From: Bdellovibrionales bacterium RIFCSPHIGHO2_01_FULL_40_29
GTDB taxonomy: Bacteria > Bdellovibrionota > Bdellovibrionia > Bdellovibrionales > Bdellovibrionaceae
DNA: 64,000 nucleotides
Direction: 5' to 3'
Assembly (NCBI GenBank): GCA_001771815.1
Contig: MEPU01000013.1
Coordinates: forward strand, 1 to 64,000
Shown: one piece after another, positions 8,613 through 18,452 of the stretch
Position numbering within the stretch: position 1 is the stretch's first letter
Layout: the number at the start of each line of letters is the position of its first letter
Position numbers and translations under genes: made by a program
Notes under the pieces: model-generated
What the model saw: only the letters and a program-made list of their open reading frames with translations
What the model was told of the DNA's origin: nothing
The model's database searches: none

Positions 8613-10907
8613 TTATCCAGTTGTTAACATTCCACATGCAATACCCACAATCGTCTCTTTCAGCAAAGCCTCATCAGAGGCTTCAAGTGCCAGTATTTGC
8701 AGTAAGTTTAAAATATGAATATTTGAAGATCGCATCTGAATGCTGGCTTCAAGCCAGGGGCGATCCCAAATTAAACTTTTTTGACTACTGAGATCCTTTA
8801 CAAATCGCACGGATTCCCTGTACTCATGATTAAATTGCTTAAAAAGTTTTTGATCTTTCTGCTTTGTAAAATACATTTGCCAAATTTCCAACTCAACTTT
8901 TGCCAAAGAAAAACCCAGTGTTTTTACAAAAGATGAAAAAAATGGATCCGACTTGAAAATAGCTTTCATTTTTTTTCTGTCTGCAAGAGAAATTTCATGC
9001 CAGGCTGTGCCGATTCCCCACCATGTTGGCATTAACACTCGCGTTTGAGTCCAACACAATACCCACGGAATAGCTCGCAGCGACATGATCGAGATATCTT
9101 TATCAGGCCTCTTTGATGGTCTTGAACCAATTTTTAAAATATCCAAATATCGATAGGGTGTTGCATCCAACAATTTTTTGAGTGTTGATCCATCATTCAC
9201 TAACCGAGAGTAGGTCTTTTCCACATGCTCCACAAAACGCTTCAGCTCAGGACTTTTTCGCAAACCTGTAGAGGAGCTTGCTGAAGATCTCGTTCGACGA
9301 GCCAAGGCCTCATTTGCCAAATGAATACATTGTGAATTTAAAATTTCTCGCGTCGCAAAATTACGCTGAATCATTTCACCTTGAATCGTAAACTTCGGAT
9401 TGGCCACGGCCGCATTAGACCACCAAGCAATCTGTTCTTTTAAGCTGCCCCCGCCCCGATCCACACTTCCTCCAGATCCATGAAAAAATTTGGGTGTCAG
9501 AGAAAAACTTTGAATAGTTTCTTCAAGATCTGCCATGGCTTTAGCAATTAAATAGCGGCTTGCTAATGCTCCAGTCTGCTTTGCTGAATCCGAATAACCC
9601 AGCATAATTTCAAAATTTCCAAACCAGTAACGCTTAACTAGTGCAAAATTTGATTTTTTCTCAAGCCAAGTTTTTACAATTTTCTGAGACATTTCTAATG
9701 CTTCTTTTGTTTCGAACAACGGAATCACAGAAAGCCCTTTGCAACGGCTTATTGAATTCACTAATCGACAGGCTTGGTTCAAATCATCCGCCGATTCACA
9801 GTGCGAAACAACAAAACCTCCCGCATAACATGTTACAGCCATTGTTCCGGATATTTCACTCAGCTCGATCAACATTCCCCGTATAATAGACGATTCATCT
9901 TTGCACGCGCTTCGTATAAGATCAGAATCCTCGCGAAGCTCGATCGGAAAAACAAATGCTGGAAACACCTCTATCAGGCGATTAATCAATAAAATTTGAC
10001 TGTGTTTTTTAATAAATGTATCTCCATTTTTTAAAAAACGACGGTAATCAGAAATCCAATCCTTAACTCGTGTACCATCTCCGACGGTAACAGAATCCAA
10101 ACTATTGCTTTTGCTGATCAGTTGATTCAAATCACTGTTAATACGATTTAATTTTTCAATATCGTTTCGAACTCGCTGCAACTTCTTTTGAATAGCTGCC
10201 AAAATATATTTTCTGGATTTTGAAAAACAGGTGCGCATGACATCTTTATTGACGTTCGGGTGCCCATCTTTATCTCCACCCACCCATGATCTGAGTTTAA
10301 GGTCATAGCTTGATTTATTTTCTAAAATAAAATCAAACATATTTTCAGCAAAAACCAGTGAGTAAATATATTCTGCTTCGTCTGCGACAGAGGGCCTTTC
10401 AGTTTTCGAAAACGGCAACAACCAAAGCATACGCATTTGACTTTCCAATTCATTCTCGTTGAAAAGAAAATCTTTTTGAATACCCTCAACTAAAATTTTC
10501 CCAAGTTCGCTGAGGACATCAACAATGACTTTTGATCGGGCCTCAGTTGGATGAGCTGTTAAGACATAAGTTAATTTTAATTTTGAGTTGGTTTTAATTT
10601 GTTGAGTTTTTGATTGCTGCCTCCATGTGCGATAAGCCGCTTCACAAACATTCACCAACTCAAGCTGTAACGAGAAAGCATGAGCAATTTTTTGTCGATT
10701 TTGTTGGCTTTCAGATTTTAAATCGCTCAGCAAGGTCTGTAAAACTAAAATTTTTTGTACCTGACGCGTTTTTTTAAGATTTTTTCGATAGTATTCAATA
10801 TGGTTGTAGAAATTTTCGCCTTCATATTCCTTAATGATTTGACCCAGCACAGCCGTTGCTTTGCCAACCAATTGCCGAAGCTCTTTGGGAAGATTTTCAA
10901 AATTCAA
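8613..10907 (-). CDS. ppc: phosphoenolpyruvate carboxylase, short form
   Basis: Converts PEP and bicarbonate to oxaloacetate, feeding the TCA cycle. Visible motifs: LTAHPTEA (catalytic His), GGDKDGHPNV, GYSDSAKQTG, FHGSGGSVDRGGG, QGEMIQRNF, GSRPSKR, SLRAIPWVLCWTQTR and the C-terminal ...TTG. At 764 residues it is shorter than the ~880 of E. coli. In the glycine-rich loop the first Arg of the usual FHGRGG is Ser while the second Arg is kept, which may mark a divergent subfamily. The start is TTG 10907 with GGAG seven bases upstream; the nearby ATG is out of frame. Confidence 0.92.
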   Translation of the reverse strand: MNFENLPKELRQLVGKATAVLGQIIKEYEGENFYNHIEYYRKNLKKTRQVQKILVLQTLLSDLKSESQQNRQKIAHAFSLQLELVNVCEAAYRTWRQQSKTQQIKTNSKLKLTYVLTAHPTEARSKVIVDVLSELGKILVEGIQKDFLFNENELESQMRMLWLLPFSKTERPSVADEAEYIYSLVFAENMFDFILENKSSYDLKLRSWVGGDKDGHPNVNKDVMRTCFSKSRKYILAAIQKKLQRVRNDIEKLNRINSDLNQLISKSNSLDSVTVGDGTRVKDWISDYRRFLKNGDTFIKKHSQILLINRLIEVFPAFVFPIELREDSDLIRSACKDESSIIRGMLIELSEISGTMAVTCYAGGFVVSHCESADDLNQACRLVNSISRCKGLSVIPLFETKEALEMSQKIVKTWLEKKSNFALVKRYWFGNFEIMLGYSDSAKQTGALASRYLIAKAMADLEETIQSFSLTPKFFHGSGGSVDRGGGSLKEQIAWWSNAAVANPKFTIQGEMIQRNFATREILNSQCIHLANEALARRTRSSASSSTGLRKSPELKRFVEHVEKTYSRLVNDGSTLKKLLDATPYRYLDILKIGSRPSKRPDKDISIMSLRAIPWVLCWTQTRVLMPTWWGIGTAWHEISLADRKKMKAIFKSDPFFSSFVKTLGFSLAKVELEIWQMYFTKQKDQKLFKQFNHEYRESVRFVKDLSSQKSLIWDRPWLEASIQMRSSNIHILNLLQILALEASDEALLKETIVGIACGMLTTG

Positions 10908-10972
10908 TTTTTGACTCCATGAAACACTCCGTTTTCAGAATTTCAAAGCATTATATGTGCCATTATACGAAT

Positions 10973-11299
10973 TTAATTGTTGCTGGCCAGTTCAATAAAA
11001 TCTTCACCAACATCCATTGTTGGCCATTCTTCATTATAGAGATCGAAATCATCTGAGATTTGCTCTGTTGGCATGGCAATATCTTGAAGTTCGTTCGGTT
11101 GTTGAATCGATATCCAAAATGCCAGAAAACTTGCTGCTATGGCGGAACCAAGCCCCACCCACTGTAACTTAAATCGAGATTTTTCAATAGTCTTGGCGCG
11201 GGCTAAAATTTGACTGAATTCACCGTCTTCGGCCGAAGGGGCCTTGGGTTGATTTTTTTGCAACAATGCTTTCAATTGATCATCATTAAATTGACTCAT
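10973..11299 (-). CDS. small single-span membrane protein, probable anti-sigma factor
   Basis: The 108-residue protein has a cytoplasmic N-terminal part of ~45 residues, one transmembrane helix (~47-63, VGLGSAIAASFLAFWI) and an acidic periplasmic tail. Its start overlaps the sigma gene stop by four bases (ATGA), so they are translationally coupled. Position and topology fit an anti-sigma factor holding the ECF sigma at the membrane, but no zinc-binding anti-sigma motif is present, so this is inference. Confidence 0.7.
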   Translation of the reverse strand: MSQFNDDQLKALLQKNQPKAPSAEDGEFSQILARAKTIEKSRFKLQWVGLGSAIAASFLAFWISIQQPNELQDIAMPTEQISDDFDLYNEEWPTMDVGEDFIELASNN

Positions 11300-11802
11300 G
11301 CCACGGCTCCTTTCGATTTAAGATACTCAGCAAATGCAGTTTTTGCATAATGTAATCTTGATTTCACAGTTCCCTCTGAAAGACCAAGATTTTCTGCAAT
11401 CTCGGATAATGGTCTTTCATGAATGTAAGCTAGAACCAAAACAACTCGGTGATCATCGCTTAAAGATTCAAGACCTTGTTGCACCAATTGGCGATTTTCA
11501 AGTTCTTTGTCGGCTCCCGCCCTTGGGTCACGAATTTGTCCAAAGTCATAACCAAATTCTTCATGACGACGCGTAGCTGCTCTTCGCGAGTCAATTGCAA
11601 TATTCGTGGCAATTCGGTAAATCCAAGAACTCATTTTCGAATGCTCGTTAAATCCTGGAAGCCCTTTCCAAATTTTGATAAAGGCCTCTTGAACCAAATC
11701 ATTAAGATACTTTGGCCCGGCGATCTGATAGATCACCGAGCGTACCAATGAGTTGTACTCTTCATACAAAATTTTAAATTCGGAAGGGGGTATCTTCAAC
11801 AT
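11296..11802 (-). CDS. ECF-type RNA polymerase sigma factor
   Basis: The 168-residue protein has sigma region 2 (residues ~10-75, with YLNDLVQEAFIKIWKGLPGF and SWIYRIATNIAIDSRR) and region 4 (~110-160, LSDDHRVVLVLAYIHERPLS then EIAENLGLSEGTVKSRLHYA, the -35 recognition helix). Regions 1 and 3 are absent, as usual for ECF. It lies 9 nt after the Spy-like gene and overlaps the membrane protein gene, forming a three-gene operon that probably senses envelope stress. Confidence 0.93.
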   Translation of the reverse strand: MLKIPPSEFKILYEEYNSLVRSVIYQIAGPKYLNDLVQEAFIKIWKGLPGFNEHSKMSSWIYRIATNIAIDSRRAATRRHEEFGYDFGQIRDPRAGADKELENRQLVQQGLESLSDDHRVVLVLAYIHERPLSEIAENLGLSEGTVKSRLHYAKTAFAEYLKSKGAVA

Positions 11803-11811
11803 AAATTGAGA

Positions 11812-12261
11812 TTAGCGATGGCGACGCTTTTTATCGCCCTTTCCCATCCCCATGCCCATGCCTTTCAATTTTTCTTTTTGCTCGGGTGTTAAAATAGCAC
11901 GTATTGCTAATATTTTATCAAATCGCGCTTTTGCAAACTCAGCTTGTAATTTCTCAAGATTTGCAAACTTAACACGAACTTCATCGTCACTGGCGGCACC
12001 CTTCATAGCCTGCTCAAGATCTTCCTGCGCAGCTCTCATGGATTCTCGTTTCGCTTTCATCGCATCACTGTCATCACCTGGAAGTGCTTTTATTTTTTCT
12101 TGTTGCTCAGGCGTGAGATCCATTTTTTTTGTCATATGTTCAATGAATTTGCCTTCACCAAAACCAGGTCTTTGGTCTGATTTTGCGACGGCCGGAATTG
12201 CAAATCCCATCACAATCGCAGCTGCAAGAGGGCCCAAGATGTTTTTTCTTAACTGACGCAT
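11812..12261 (-). CDS. periplasmic Spy/CpxP-like LTxxQ protein
   Basis: The 149-residue protein has a signal peptide (to AVAKS, residue ~27) and two LTxxQ motifs (LTPEQQEKIK and LTPEQKEKLK) separated by a helical segment, the pattern of Spy, CpxP and ZraP. Known members are cradle-shaped periplasmic chaperones, metal binders or stress sensors. A Gly/Met-rich stretch (MGMGMGKG) near the C-terminus could bind metal. As first gene of an ECF sigma operon it could be the periplasmic sensor, as CnrX is for CnrH. Confidence 0.85.
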   Translation of the reverse strand: MRQLRKNILGPLAAAIVMGFAIPAVAKSDQRPGFGEGKFIEHMTKKMDLTPEQQEKIKALPGDDSDAMKAKRESMRAAQEDLEQAMKGAASDDEVRVKFANLEKLQAEFAKARFDKILAIRAILTPEQKEKLKGMGMGMGKGDKKRRHR

Positions 12262-12315
12262 TTGTATCTCCTTTAGATTTGTTTACTTTAAAGCTGATTA
12301 TTTCCGCTTTCAACA

Positions 12316-12343
12316 TAAGACGTCGCAAATGCTAAAAGGTTCA
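12316..12343 (-). promoter_or_regulatory. candidate ECF-type promoter of the Spy-like/sigma operon
   Basis: On the minus strand TGAACC (12343-12338) and CGTCTT (12322-12317) are spaced 15 nt, resembling ECF -35 (TGAAAC) and -10 (CGTC) boxes, and lie about 55 nt before the first gene. That would allow autoregulation. A sigma70-like TTGAAA further in is an alternative. This is pattern matching only. Confidence 0.35.
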
Positions 12344-12387
12344 AATCTTCTTCACATATTTCACGAAGACCAGTTATATTGTGTCTT

Positions 12388-13275
12388 ATGATGAAACGAA
12401 AATCAGCCAAAGACTTTCCACAAGAACTCTGGACCCAATTTGACCGCTATGTTCACGGAGAAATGGACCGGCGTACTTTTCTTCGACACGCTCAAAAGTT
12501 TGCTATCGGAGGGCTTACCGTTGCTGCTCTTTGGAAAATCCTTCGTCCAAACTATGCCTGGGCCATTCAAGTCCCAAAAAATGACAAGCGCATCAAAACC
12601 GAGGACGTTATAGTTTTGTCACCTGAGGGTAATGGAAAAATTCGTGGACATCTGGCGATGCCAGCAAAAGCCGGAATATATCCTGTGGTTTTAGTTGTTC
12701 ATGAAAATCGCGGACTGAATCCTTACATCGAAGATGTTGCCCGCCGTTTGGCAACAGATGGATTTATTGCTTTTGCACCCGATGGACTGACAAGTTTGGG
12801 TGGTTATCCTGGTGATGATGAAAAAGGTGGGGTTCTTTTTAAAAATGTTGATCGTGAAAAAATGATCGAAGATTTTAAGGCGGCTGCAAAATGGTTAAAG
12901 GCACGAACTGATTCTAATGGCAAATTGGGTGCCGTTGGTTTCTGCTTTGGCGGAGCCATAGCAAATACTCTTGCGGTAAGAATGGGTGACGATCTGAAGG
13001 CTGCCGTCCCTTTTTATGGTTCTCAGCCAATGTCAGAAGATGTTGTAAAAATAAAAGCTGCACTTTTAATTCATGATGCTTCGCTGGATGAACGCATCGT
13101 TAAGGGCTGGCCAGATTTTGAGGCCGCTCTCAAAAAAAATAAAGTGACATACACACATCACATGTATGAAGGCTCTAATCATGGCTTTCATAATGACACA
13201 ACTCCAAGATACGACAAAAAAGCTGCCACATTAGCATGGACTCGAACTATTGAATTTTTAAAAAGGACTTTATGA
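12388..13275 (+). CDS. Tat-exported dienelactone hydrolase family protein
   Basis: An alpha/beta hydrolase of ~295 residues. It has an unusually long N-terminal region with a twin-arginine-type signal (DRRTFLRHAQKFAIGGLTVA) around residues 28-48, so the enzyme is probably folded before export. Catalytic features of the dienelactone hydrolase family are visible: HENRGLNPYIEDVARRLA, the nucleophile elbow VGFCFGG (Cys), an Asp in the LLIHDASLDERI region and the His of EGSNHGFHND. The substrate is unknown. The start may be 12388 or the next ATG at 12391; no clear ribosome site. radD follows after 3 nt. Confidence 0.88.
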   Translation: MMKRKSAKDFPQELWTQFDRYVHGEMDRRTFLRHAQKFAIGGLTVAALWKILRPNYAWAIQVPKNDKRIKTEDVIVLSPEGNGKIRGHLAMPAKAGIYPVVLVVHENRGLNPYIEDVARRLATDGFIAFAPDGLTSLGGYPGDDEKGGVLFKNVDREKMIEDFKAAAKWLKARTDSNGKLGAVGFCFGGAIANTLAVRMGDDLKAAVPFYGSQPMSEDVVKIKAALLIHDASLDERIVKGWPDFEAALKKNKVTYTHHMYEGSNHGFHNDTTPRYDKKAATLAWTRTIEFLKRTL

Positions 13276-13278
13276 TTC

Positions 13279-15045
13279 ATGGCGAATGATGCTGAAAATT
13301 CTGCTCCGCTGTATACTCTTCGTGATTATCAACAAGCAGCGGTAAATAACGCCGTCAAATATTTTCAAAAAAAACGCGACCCCGCAATGGTCGTTCTTCC
13401 GACAGGTGCTGGAAAAAGTTTGGTTATTGCCGAGCTGGCTCGCATTGCCAATGGACGCGTCTTAGTCTTAGCCCACGTCAAAGAGCTTGTTGAACAAAAC
13501 TCTGAAAAATATAAAAGCTATGGTCTTGCCGCAGGGATATTCTCGGCCAGTCTTGGTAAAAAAGATTGGGATCAGAAAGCCATCTTTGGCAGTGTCCAAT
13601 CTGTGGCACGGGCACCGGATGATTTTTTTAATGATTTCTCACTCTTAGTTATTGATGAGTGCCACCGCGTGGCCGAAGAAGGATCCACTCAGTATCAAGA
13701 CGTTATAAAAAAATTATTGGATCGCAATCCCAAGCTTTGCATCCTGGGTTTAACGGCAACTCCTTATCGTTTAGGATTAGGCTGGATCTATGAATTCTCA
13801 CAAAGTGGTGAAATCAAAACAGATCAGAAAAGATTCTTTAAACAATGTGTGTATGAATTGCCATTGTCTTACATGATTAAAAATAATTATTTAACAATCC
13901 CCGTAAAGGTGGATATTCCGGTCACGTGTTATGATTTTTCAGAGCTCTCTGATAAAGATCGAGCATTCACTGCGGCAGAGGTTGAAGAAGTTCTAAAAAG
14001 TCAAAAGCGCCTGACTCCTTTTATCATCAAAAATATCATCGATATCACCGAACGTTTTCAGCGAAAAGGGGTCATGATCTTTAGCAGCTCGGTACGCCAC
14101 GCTGAAGAGATCATGTCTTACTTGCCGGCTGATGATTCCAGATTGGTACTCGGCGAGACTGAAATGACTGATCGAAATAAAATCATTGCCGATTTTAAAA
14201 AACGAAAATTTAAATATCTGGTCAATGTCTCGGTGTTGACGACTGGATTTGACGCCCCTCATGTGGATGTGATCGCTATTCTGCGGCCCACAGAATCCAA
14301 CAGTCTGTATCAACAAATTATTGGCCGAGGTCTTCGACTTTCAGAAGATAAAAATGATTGCTACATCTTAGACTATACCGGAATGGGACATGATATCTAT
14401 GCTCCAGAAATTAGCGACAAGCGTCCCGCGAAAGACACCATGCAAGTCCAAGTCACTTGCCCCAAATGTGAATTCGAAAATACTTTCTGGGGTTATGCTG
14501 ATGATGACGGTGTCGTCTATGAACACTATGGCAGAAAATGCCGTGGAGCCACCCAAGATCCGGACACGTTACAAATAACACCATGTGGTTATCGCTTCCG
14601 CCTGAAACTGTGTCACAGCTGTGGCGCTGAAAATGATATTACTGCCAAAGCCTGCGAAAAATGCGATGCGATTTTAATTGATGCGGATGCAAAATTAAAA
14701 CAAGCCAAGCTTTCAAAAAATGCTCATGTCCTGACTCCGGATAGAATCACCTTTGATGAACGCAAGGATAAAAATTCAAACTCCTATTTGGAAGTCAGAT
14801 ATTATGATTTCAATGCCGAGTATGTTAGCGAAGCACATTTCTTTAACAATTCGTCATCCATTAAGAAATTCAATATTAATTTTCTTCGATCACACTTAAA
14901 GCGTCCCGAGCTGGCTGTCGAGTTACAAACGCCTCAGGATGTTATTCGATTTAAAAGTCTTTACCGGTTACCTGCTTTTGTGATTGTCCGAAAACAGGAT
15001 AAATTTTGGAAAATTACAGAGAAAATTTTTGCGGAAGAGTTGTGA
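13279..15045 (+). CDS. radD: RadD (YejH) DNA repair helicase-like ATPase
   Basis: The 588-residue protein is co-linear with E. coli RadD, a superfamily 2 ATPase acting with RecA and SSB in double-strand break repair. Visible: [18 protein letters not shown] (motif I), DECHR (II), [10 protein letters not shown] (III), [31 protein letters not shown] (V/VI), then two Cys4 zinc-finger-like segments ([12 protein letters not shown] ... KC, and [18 protein letters not shown]). The spacing to the hydrolase gene upstream suggests co-transcription, though no functional link is apparent. Confidence 0.95.
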   Translation: MANDAENSAPLYTLRDYQQAAVNNAVKYFQKKRDPAMVVLPTGAGKSLVIAELARIANGRVLVLAHVKELVEQNSEKYKSYGLAAGIFSASLGKKDWDQKAIFGSVQSVARAPDDFFNDFSLLVIDECHRVAEEGSTQYQDVIKKLLDRNPKLCILGLTATPYRLGLGWIYEFSQSGEIKTDQKRFFKQCVYELPLSYMIKNNYLTIPVKVDIPVTCYDFSELSDKDRAFTAAEVEEVLKSQKRLTPFIIKNIIDITERFQRKGVMIFSSSVRHAEEIMSYLPADDSRLVLGETEMTDRNKIIADFKKRKFKYLVNVSVLTTGFDAPHVDVIAILRPTESNSLYQQIIGRGLRLSEDKNDCYILDYTGMGHDIYAPEISDKRPAKDTMQVQVTCPKCEFENTFWGYADDDGVVYEHYGRKCRGATQDPDTLQITPCGYRFRLKLCHSCGAENDITAKACEKCDAILIDADAKLKQAKLSKNAHVLTPDRITFDERKDKNSNSYLEVRYYDFNAEYVSEAHFFNNSSSIKKFNINFLRSHLKRPELAVELQTPQDVIRFKSLYRLPAFVIVRKQDKFWKITEKIFAEEL

Positions 15046-15084
15046 GAGATGTTTTTCGTACAGTCTTTAGAAAAATTGAATCTT

Positions 15085-17013
15085 TCATAAATAATATGAA
15101 AACGACATTCGAACGAATCGTTGATCATTTTGCAAAAAAGATATGCGAACATCCCAATACTTGCTGGAGCCAAAACGGTTCTCAAATTCAATAATTTGAT
15201 GATGATTCCTATCAGCATCTAAAAATTGCTGGGTTCCAAAGTGAAAATGTCCCTTCCAGCTTGGATTAATATTAAAGAATCCACCAAATAGCGGAGTCAT
15301 CGCCGTAGTTCCATAGGAATTCTTATCCGATTGCAACTGCACCGTAGCTAGTCCATAAAATGAAAAAAGTTTATTTGTTTCTAAAGCATAGCCGGCTCCG
15401 GCATCAACACCCGCCACCAAACACGAATCACAAGAAAAATTTTGCGACAATAATCCGACCTTAATTTTCCAAGCAAGTCCGCTGATATCTGGCAAATCAA
15501 CTCGAGCCGCATTGAGTGTTCCCACAGAAAATATATCGAGCTGTCTCAAGTTAAGTTTATTTTCTGAATAGCGAATGGTTGTTTCAAAAATTTTTAACTC
15601 AGAATTTTGAGAACGAGCAGCTTCTAATGATAAAAAATCATAAAGAGCTGGGCGGATCATAAGTTCTTGAATATTGCGATGATCCTCACTTTGAATAACA
15701 TGGGCTCGTAATGTAAAATTTCCCTGCGCTTCGTGCGGTGGAATGTATGATTCTTGAGAACTTTCAAAGCTCACTTCTGTTGGTGGTAACTTAAGCCTCT
15801 CGAGAATAACTTGTTGTTTTTGAAGCTTAAACGAATTCTCATCTTTTTCATCTGCAATTTTATATGCATAATAATCAAATAAACTGGCTAAAATTGCAGA
15901 TTTTTTTTCGAACCCTAAGTCGCTGTATTCTGCTTTTGAAAAAAAAGTTGGGTCTTGAATCAACCGCTTTGTCAGTTTTTTATCTTCCGAAGGAAGTGAT
16001 AAGTATTTCTCTGTCATTCGGGTCTGTCGAGATGGAACCCTCAGAATTTTTCTAATGAATGGCTGTCCGTTTGACTTTTTTAACTCGGTAATTCCTTCGA
16101 ATAACGAAACTGGAATGGCATAAAAAACATTCGGATTTTTAAGACGAACATTTGTGGCAATTCCTATCATCTCAGATAATCGATACGCACAGTTGTCAGA
16201 TAAAAAAAGGTAGGGAATCTTCATGCTTAAAATTTCCCACGAATGATCAACAATAATTTCAACTTCCTCAGGCGATAGATTTAATTCATACTCCCAAAGA
16301 TCACGAAGTTCATTTTCAACATAATTAGTATGGTGAAAAAAAAACTGCAGTTGCGAAAACGAGGCCTGATAGCCACCAAACAAACCTTTTAGCACATAGA
16401 CAACTGGATTTTCCTCGGCGGGAGTTATAGCGCCAAAGTTCAAAGTAATATCTAATAGTTTTCCATTCACTAAACCTTTATTGAGTTTTAATAATGGATG
16501 TCCAAAGTAAGAGGCTGGATTTCCTAAATACCCTGTAGCAAAAACCAAACTGATAGAATTAACTTTACTTTCTATCGCCCACTTTTGATAACCAAAACAT
16601 TTAGAAAGATCTGCTTCGTTTTTATTTAATACAAAATGTTTTTTAAGAAATTTGAATCGCGCAGGAAATTTGCAAATAGCGTGTTGATCTGATTTGTTTA
16701 AATCCAGCTCTTCATCCATTTTTTTTAATGTTGCAATCAATTCAGCTTTAGGATCATATTTTCCATTTTCTGAAAGAAAAAACTCAGGATTTTGAATCGA
16801 ACTTTCATATCCAGAACTTGACCACAGTGATTTTTCATAATGAATTAATTCGTGCCAATACTTTTCACTGTGAATATTCAATTGGTCATTCAATCCGCTT
16901 GATGCCAAGCAAACATTTGATACAAAACTCAGAAAAAAGAAAAAGCTTACCAAGATCTTTGGTAAGCTTTTAAATAGAAACTTAATTATTTTAGAGCTTA
17001 TGTCAGTGGGCAT
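15085..17013 (-). CDS. exported DUF4105 (Lnb N-terminal-like) protein
   Basis: A 642-residue protein with a signal peptide (to residue ~37, CLASS). The middle (residues ~155-285) carries the DUF4105 pattern: FATGYLGNPASYFGHPLLKL, an NFGA segment, GGYQASFSQLQFF, a WEYEL segment and SDNCAYRLSEMIG, with the His and Cys that resemble NlpC/P60-type catalytic residues. The last ~200 residues look like alternating beta strands and could be an outer-membrane or surface beta domain. Substrate unknown. Its start overlaps the upstream DUF3015 gene by 16 nt. Confidence 0.82.
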   Translation of the reverse strand: MPTDISSKIIKFLFKSLPKILVSFFFFLSFVSNVCLASSGLNDQLNIHSEKYWHELIHYEKSLWSSSGYESSIQNPEFFLSENGKYDPKAELIATLKKMDEELDLNKSDQHAICKFPARFKFLKKHFVLNKNEADLSKCFGYQKWAIESKVNSISLVFATGYLGNPASYFGHPLLKLNKGLVNGKLLDITLNFGAITPAEENPVVYVLKGLFGGYQASFSQLQFFFHHTNYVENELRDLWEYELNLSPEEVEIIVDHSWEILSMKIPYLFLSDNCAYRLSEMIGIATNVRLKNPNVFYAIPVSLFEGITELKKSNGQPFIRKILRVPSRQTRMTEKYLSLPSEDKKLTKRLIQDPTFFSKAEYSDLGFEKKSAILASLFDYYAYKIADEKDENSFKLQKQQVILERLKLPPTEVSFESSQESYIPPHEAQGNFTLRAHVIQSEDHRNIQELMIRPALYDFLSLEAARSQNSELKIFETTIRYSENKLNLRQLDIFSVGTLNAARVDLPDISGLAWKIKVGLLSQNFSCDSCLVAGVDAGAGYALETNKLFSFYGLATVQLQSDKNSYGTTAMTPLFGGFFNINPSWKGHFHFGTQQFLDADRNHHQIIEFENRFGSSKYWDVRISFLQNDQRFVRMSFSYYL

Positions 17014-17489
17014 GCTTTTGCATGATTTGCGATATTATTCATAAAACCATTGTAATAGCTTTCAGCTTTTTCTGATTTAGATTTTTTTGAATACTCTACA
17101 GTTGAAATCTCGCTCTTTAAATTATTTCGCAAAGACTCAATAATAACGGGACGCACGGCTTGATCACACCCAACAATATCAAGCATTGTCTCTAGATGAG
17201 GCCCAGAACCAACCGCTGTTTCTTCTTCAAGATTTGCATATGTTGTATTGATAAACTCTGCCGTGTTAGCAGCCTTCCCCTCACATAAACCATCTGATGA
17301 AATTTCTGAAGTTGTCGCTGTCGTTCCCAAATCCCAGATGATATTAGAAGTGATTGCTGCCCAACCAGTTTCTCTGAAAATCATTCCACCGATACCACAT
17401 TGTCTCCACAAGTTTTTAACGGCAAAAGCTGATTCAGCCATTAAACACATTCCCAATAAAATTGCCCAAAAACTGATCGTTCTTTTCAT
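16998..17489 (-). CDS. DUF3015 family periplasmic protein
   Basis: A 163-residue protein with a signal peptide (ending SAFA, residue ~23). The mature protein starts with the DUF3015-type CGIGGMIF and contains the Cys-bearing segment ISSDGLCEG in the ITSGTSGC position. Two more Cys near the C-terminal half may form disulfides. Role unknown. The gene overlaps the DUF4105 gene, so the two exported proteins are likely made together. Confidence 0.82.
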   Translation of the reverse strand: MKRTISFWAILLGMCLMAESAFAVKNLWRQCGIGGMIFRETGWAAITSNIIWDLGTTATTSEISSDGLCEGKAANTAEFINTTYANLEEETAVGSGPHLETMLDIVGCDQAVRPVIIESLRNNLKSEISTVEYSKKSKSEKAESYYNGFMNNIANHAKACPLT

Positions 17490-17520
17490 AAGATAACACT
17501 CCTTGTTTCTTTTTAGATTT

Positions 17521-18387
17521 TTAGCGAACTTTCAAAAGGGTTTCAGTTTGAGAAGTTGAAGTCAAGCGATCTAGTATACTTAAGAATTGAATTTTATTGG
17601 TGGGGCCATCTTTACCGACAAAGGTCTCGTTATGCCCACCATTTTCTCGAATCAAAAATTCTTTTTTTGAACGAGATTTATTGTAAACTTCCTCTCCAAG
17701 AGAGAATGAAATAACTTTATCTTGTTTTGAATGAATGACGATCATAGGAATTTCATCAAGTTCCGAAACATGATCATGAATAGCCCACTCATCACTCAAT
17801 AAAAGATATGCTAACGGCTGAAGGGGCCAAGTCCATATTGAGCTGGCTAAAATTCCACGAGCTGCCGCGCGGTACGAGAGAAACGAAGACTCAACGACCA
17901 AAACTTGTGGTTTTACCTTTTCCTTCATTTCAAATACAGAGCGCATAGCTATATTTCCACCCAAACTTTGTCCGTACACTATTAGAGGCAAACGAGGATT
18001 CATATTATGAACATACTGAATAGCTGCCTTACCCATTTCAACTGTACTTTGAGGAGTTGGAATACCATCAGAAATTCCATACCCAGGATAATCAAAGACA
18101 GCAAGATCATAGCCCTCTTTTACAATCCAAAATAGACTCATATAGTGAGCAGACCGATTTTGTCCATTTCCATGAAAAAATAGTATAACTCCTTTAGGTT
18201 GTGGAATCGGTGATTGAAAATACCAACCCTGCACTCTTACCCCGTTAGCTAGTGAAATCTCATGGTTTTCATATTTCGATTTAAGCCTTACTGGATTCAC
18301 ATACATTATATCGGTTGGATAATATAGCAATTGGGAACATCCAAATAAGCTCAATCCAAAATAAAAAATCATCATTAATTTTATCAT
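17521..18387 (-). CDS. alpha/beta hydrolase lipoprotein (BEM46-like)
   Basis: The protein has the lipoprotein signal MIKLMMIFYFGLSLFGC (lipobox LFGC), then a serine hydrolase domain: oxyanion segment FFHGNGQNRS, FDYPGYGIS, nucleophile elbow YGQSLGG, an Asp in VIHSKQDKVI and His in ENGGHNETF. Members of this BEM46/YfhR-type family have poorly known substrates. ATG 18387 gives a clean lipoprotein signal; the open frame reaches back to 18441 without ribosome site. Convergent or parallel neighbours do not suggest the substrate. Confidence 0.85.
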   Translation of the reverse strand: MIKLMMIFYFGLSLFGCSQLLYYPTDIMYVNPVRLKSKYENHEISLANGVRVQGWYFQSPIPQPKGVILFFHGNGQNRSAHYMSLFWIVKEGYDLAVFDYPGYGISDGIPTPQSTVEMGKAAIQYVHNMNPRLPLIVYGQSLGGNIAMRSVFEMKEKVKPQVLVVESSFLSYRAAARGILASSIWTWPLQPLAYLLLSDEWAIHDHVSELDEIPMIVIHSKQDKVISFSLGEEVYNKSRSKKEFLIRENGGHNETFVGKDGPTNKIQFLSILDRLTSTSQTETLLKVR

Positions 18388-18452
18388 CGATGGCTTCACT
18401 GAAACTCCATTTCGTTTGAAATTTGCACCAACTTCTACCAAAAATCGTAGAT

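Noticed and set aside
11852-12256. 134-codon plus-strand frame opposite the Spy-like gene
   Set aside because: Antisense to a clear LTxxQ gene, Ser/Ala/Phe-rich mirror composition, no ribosome site.
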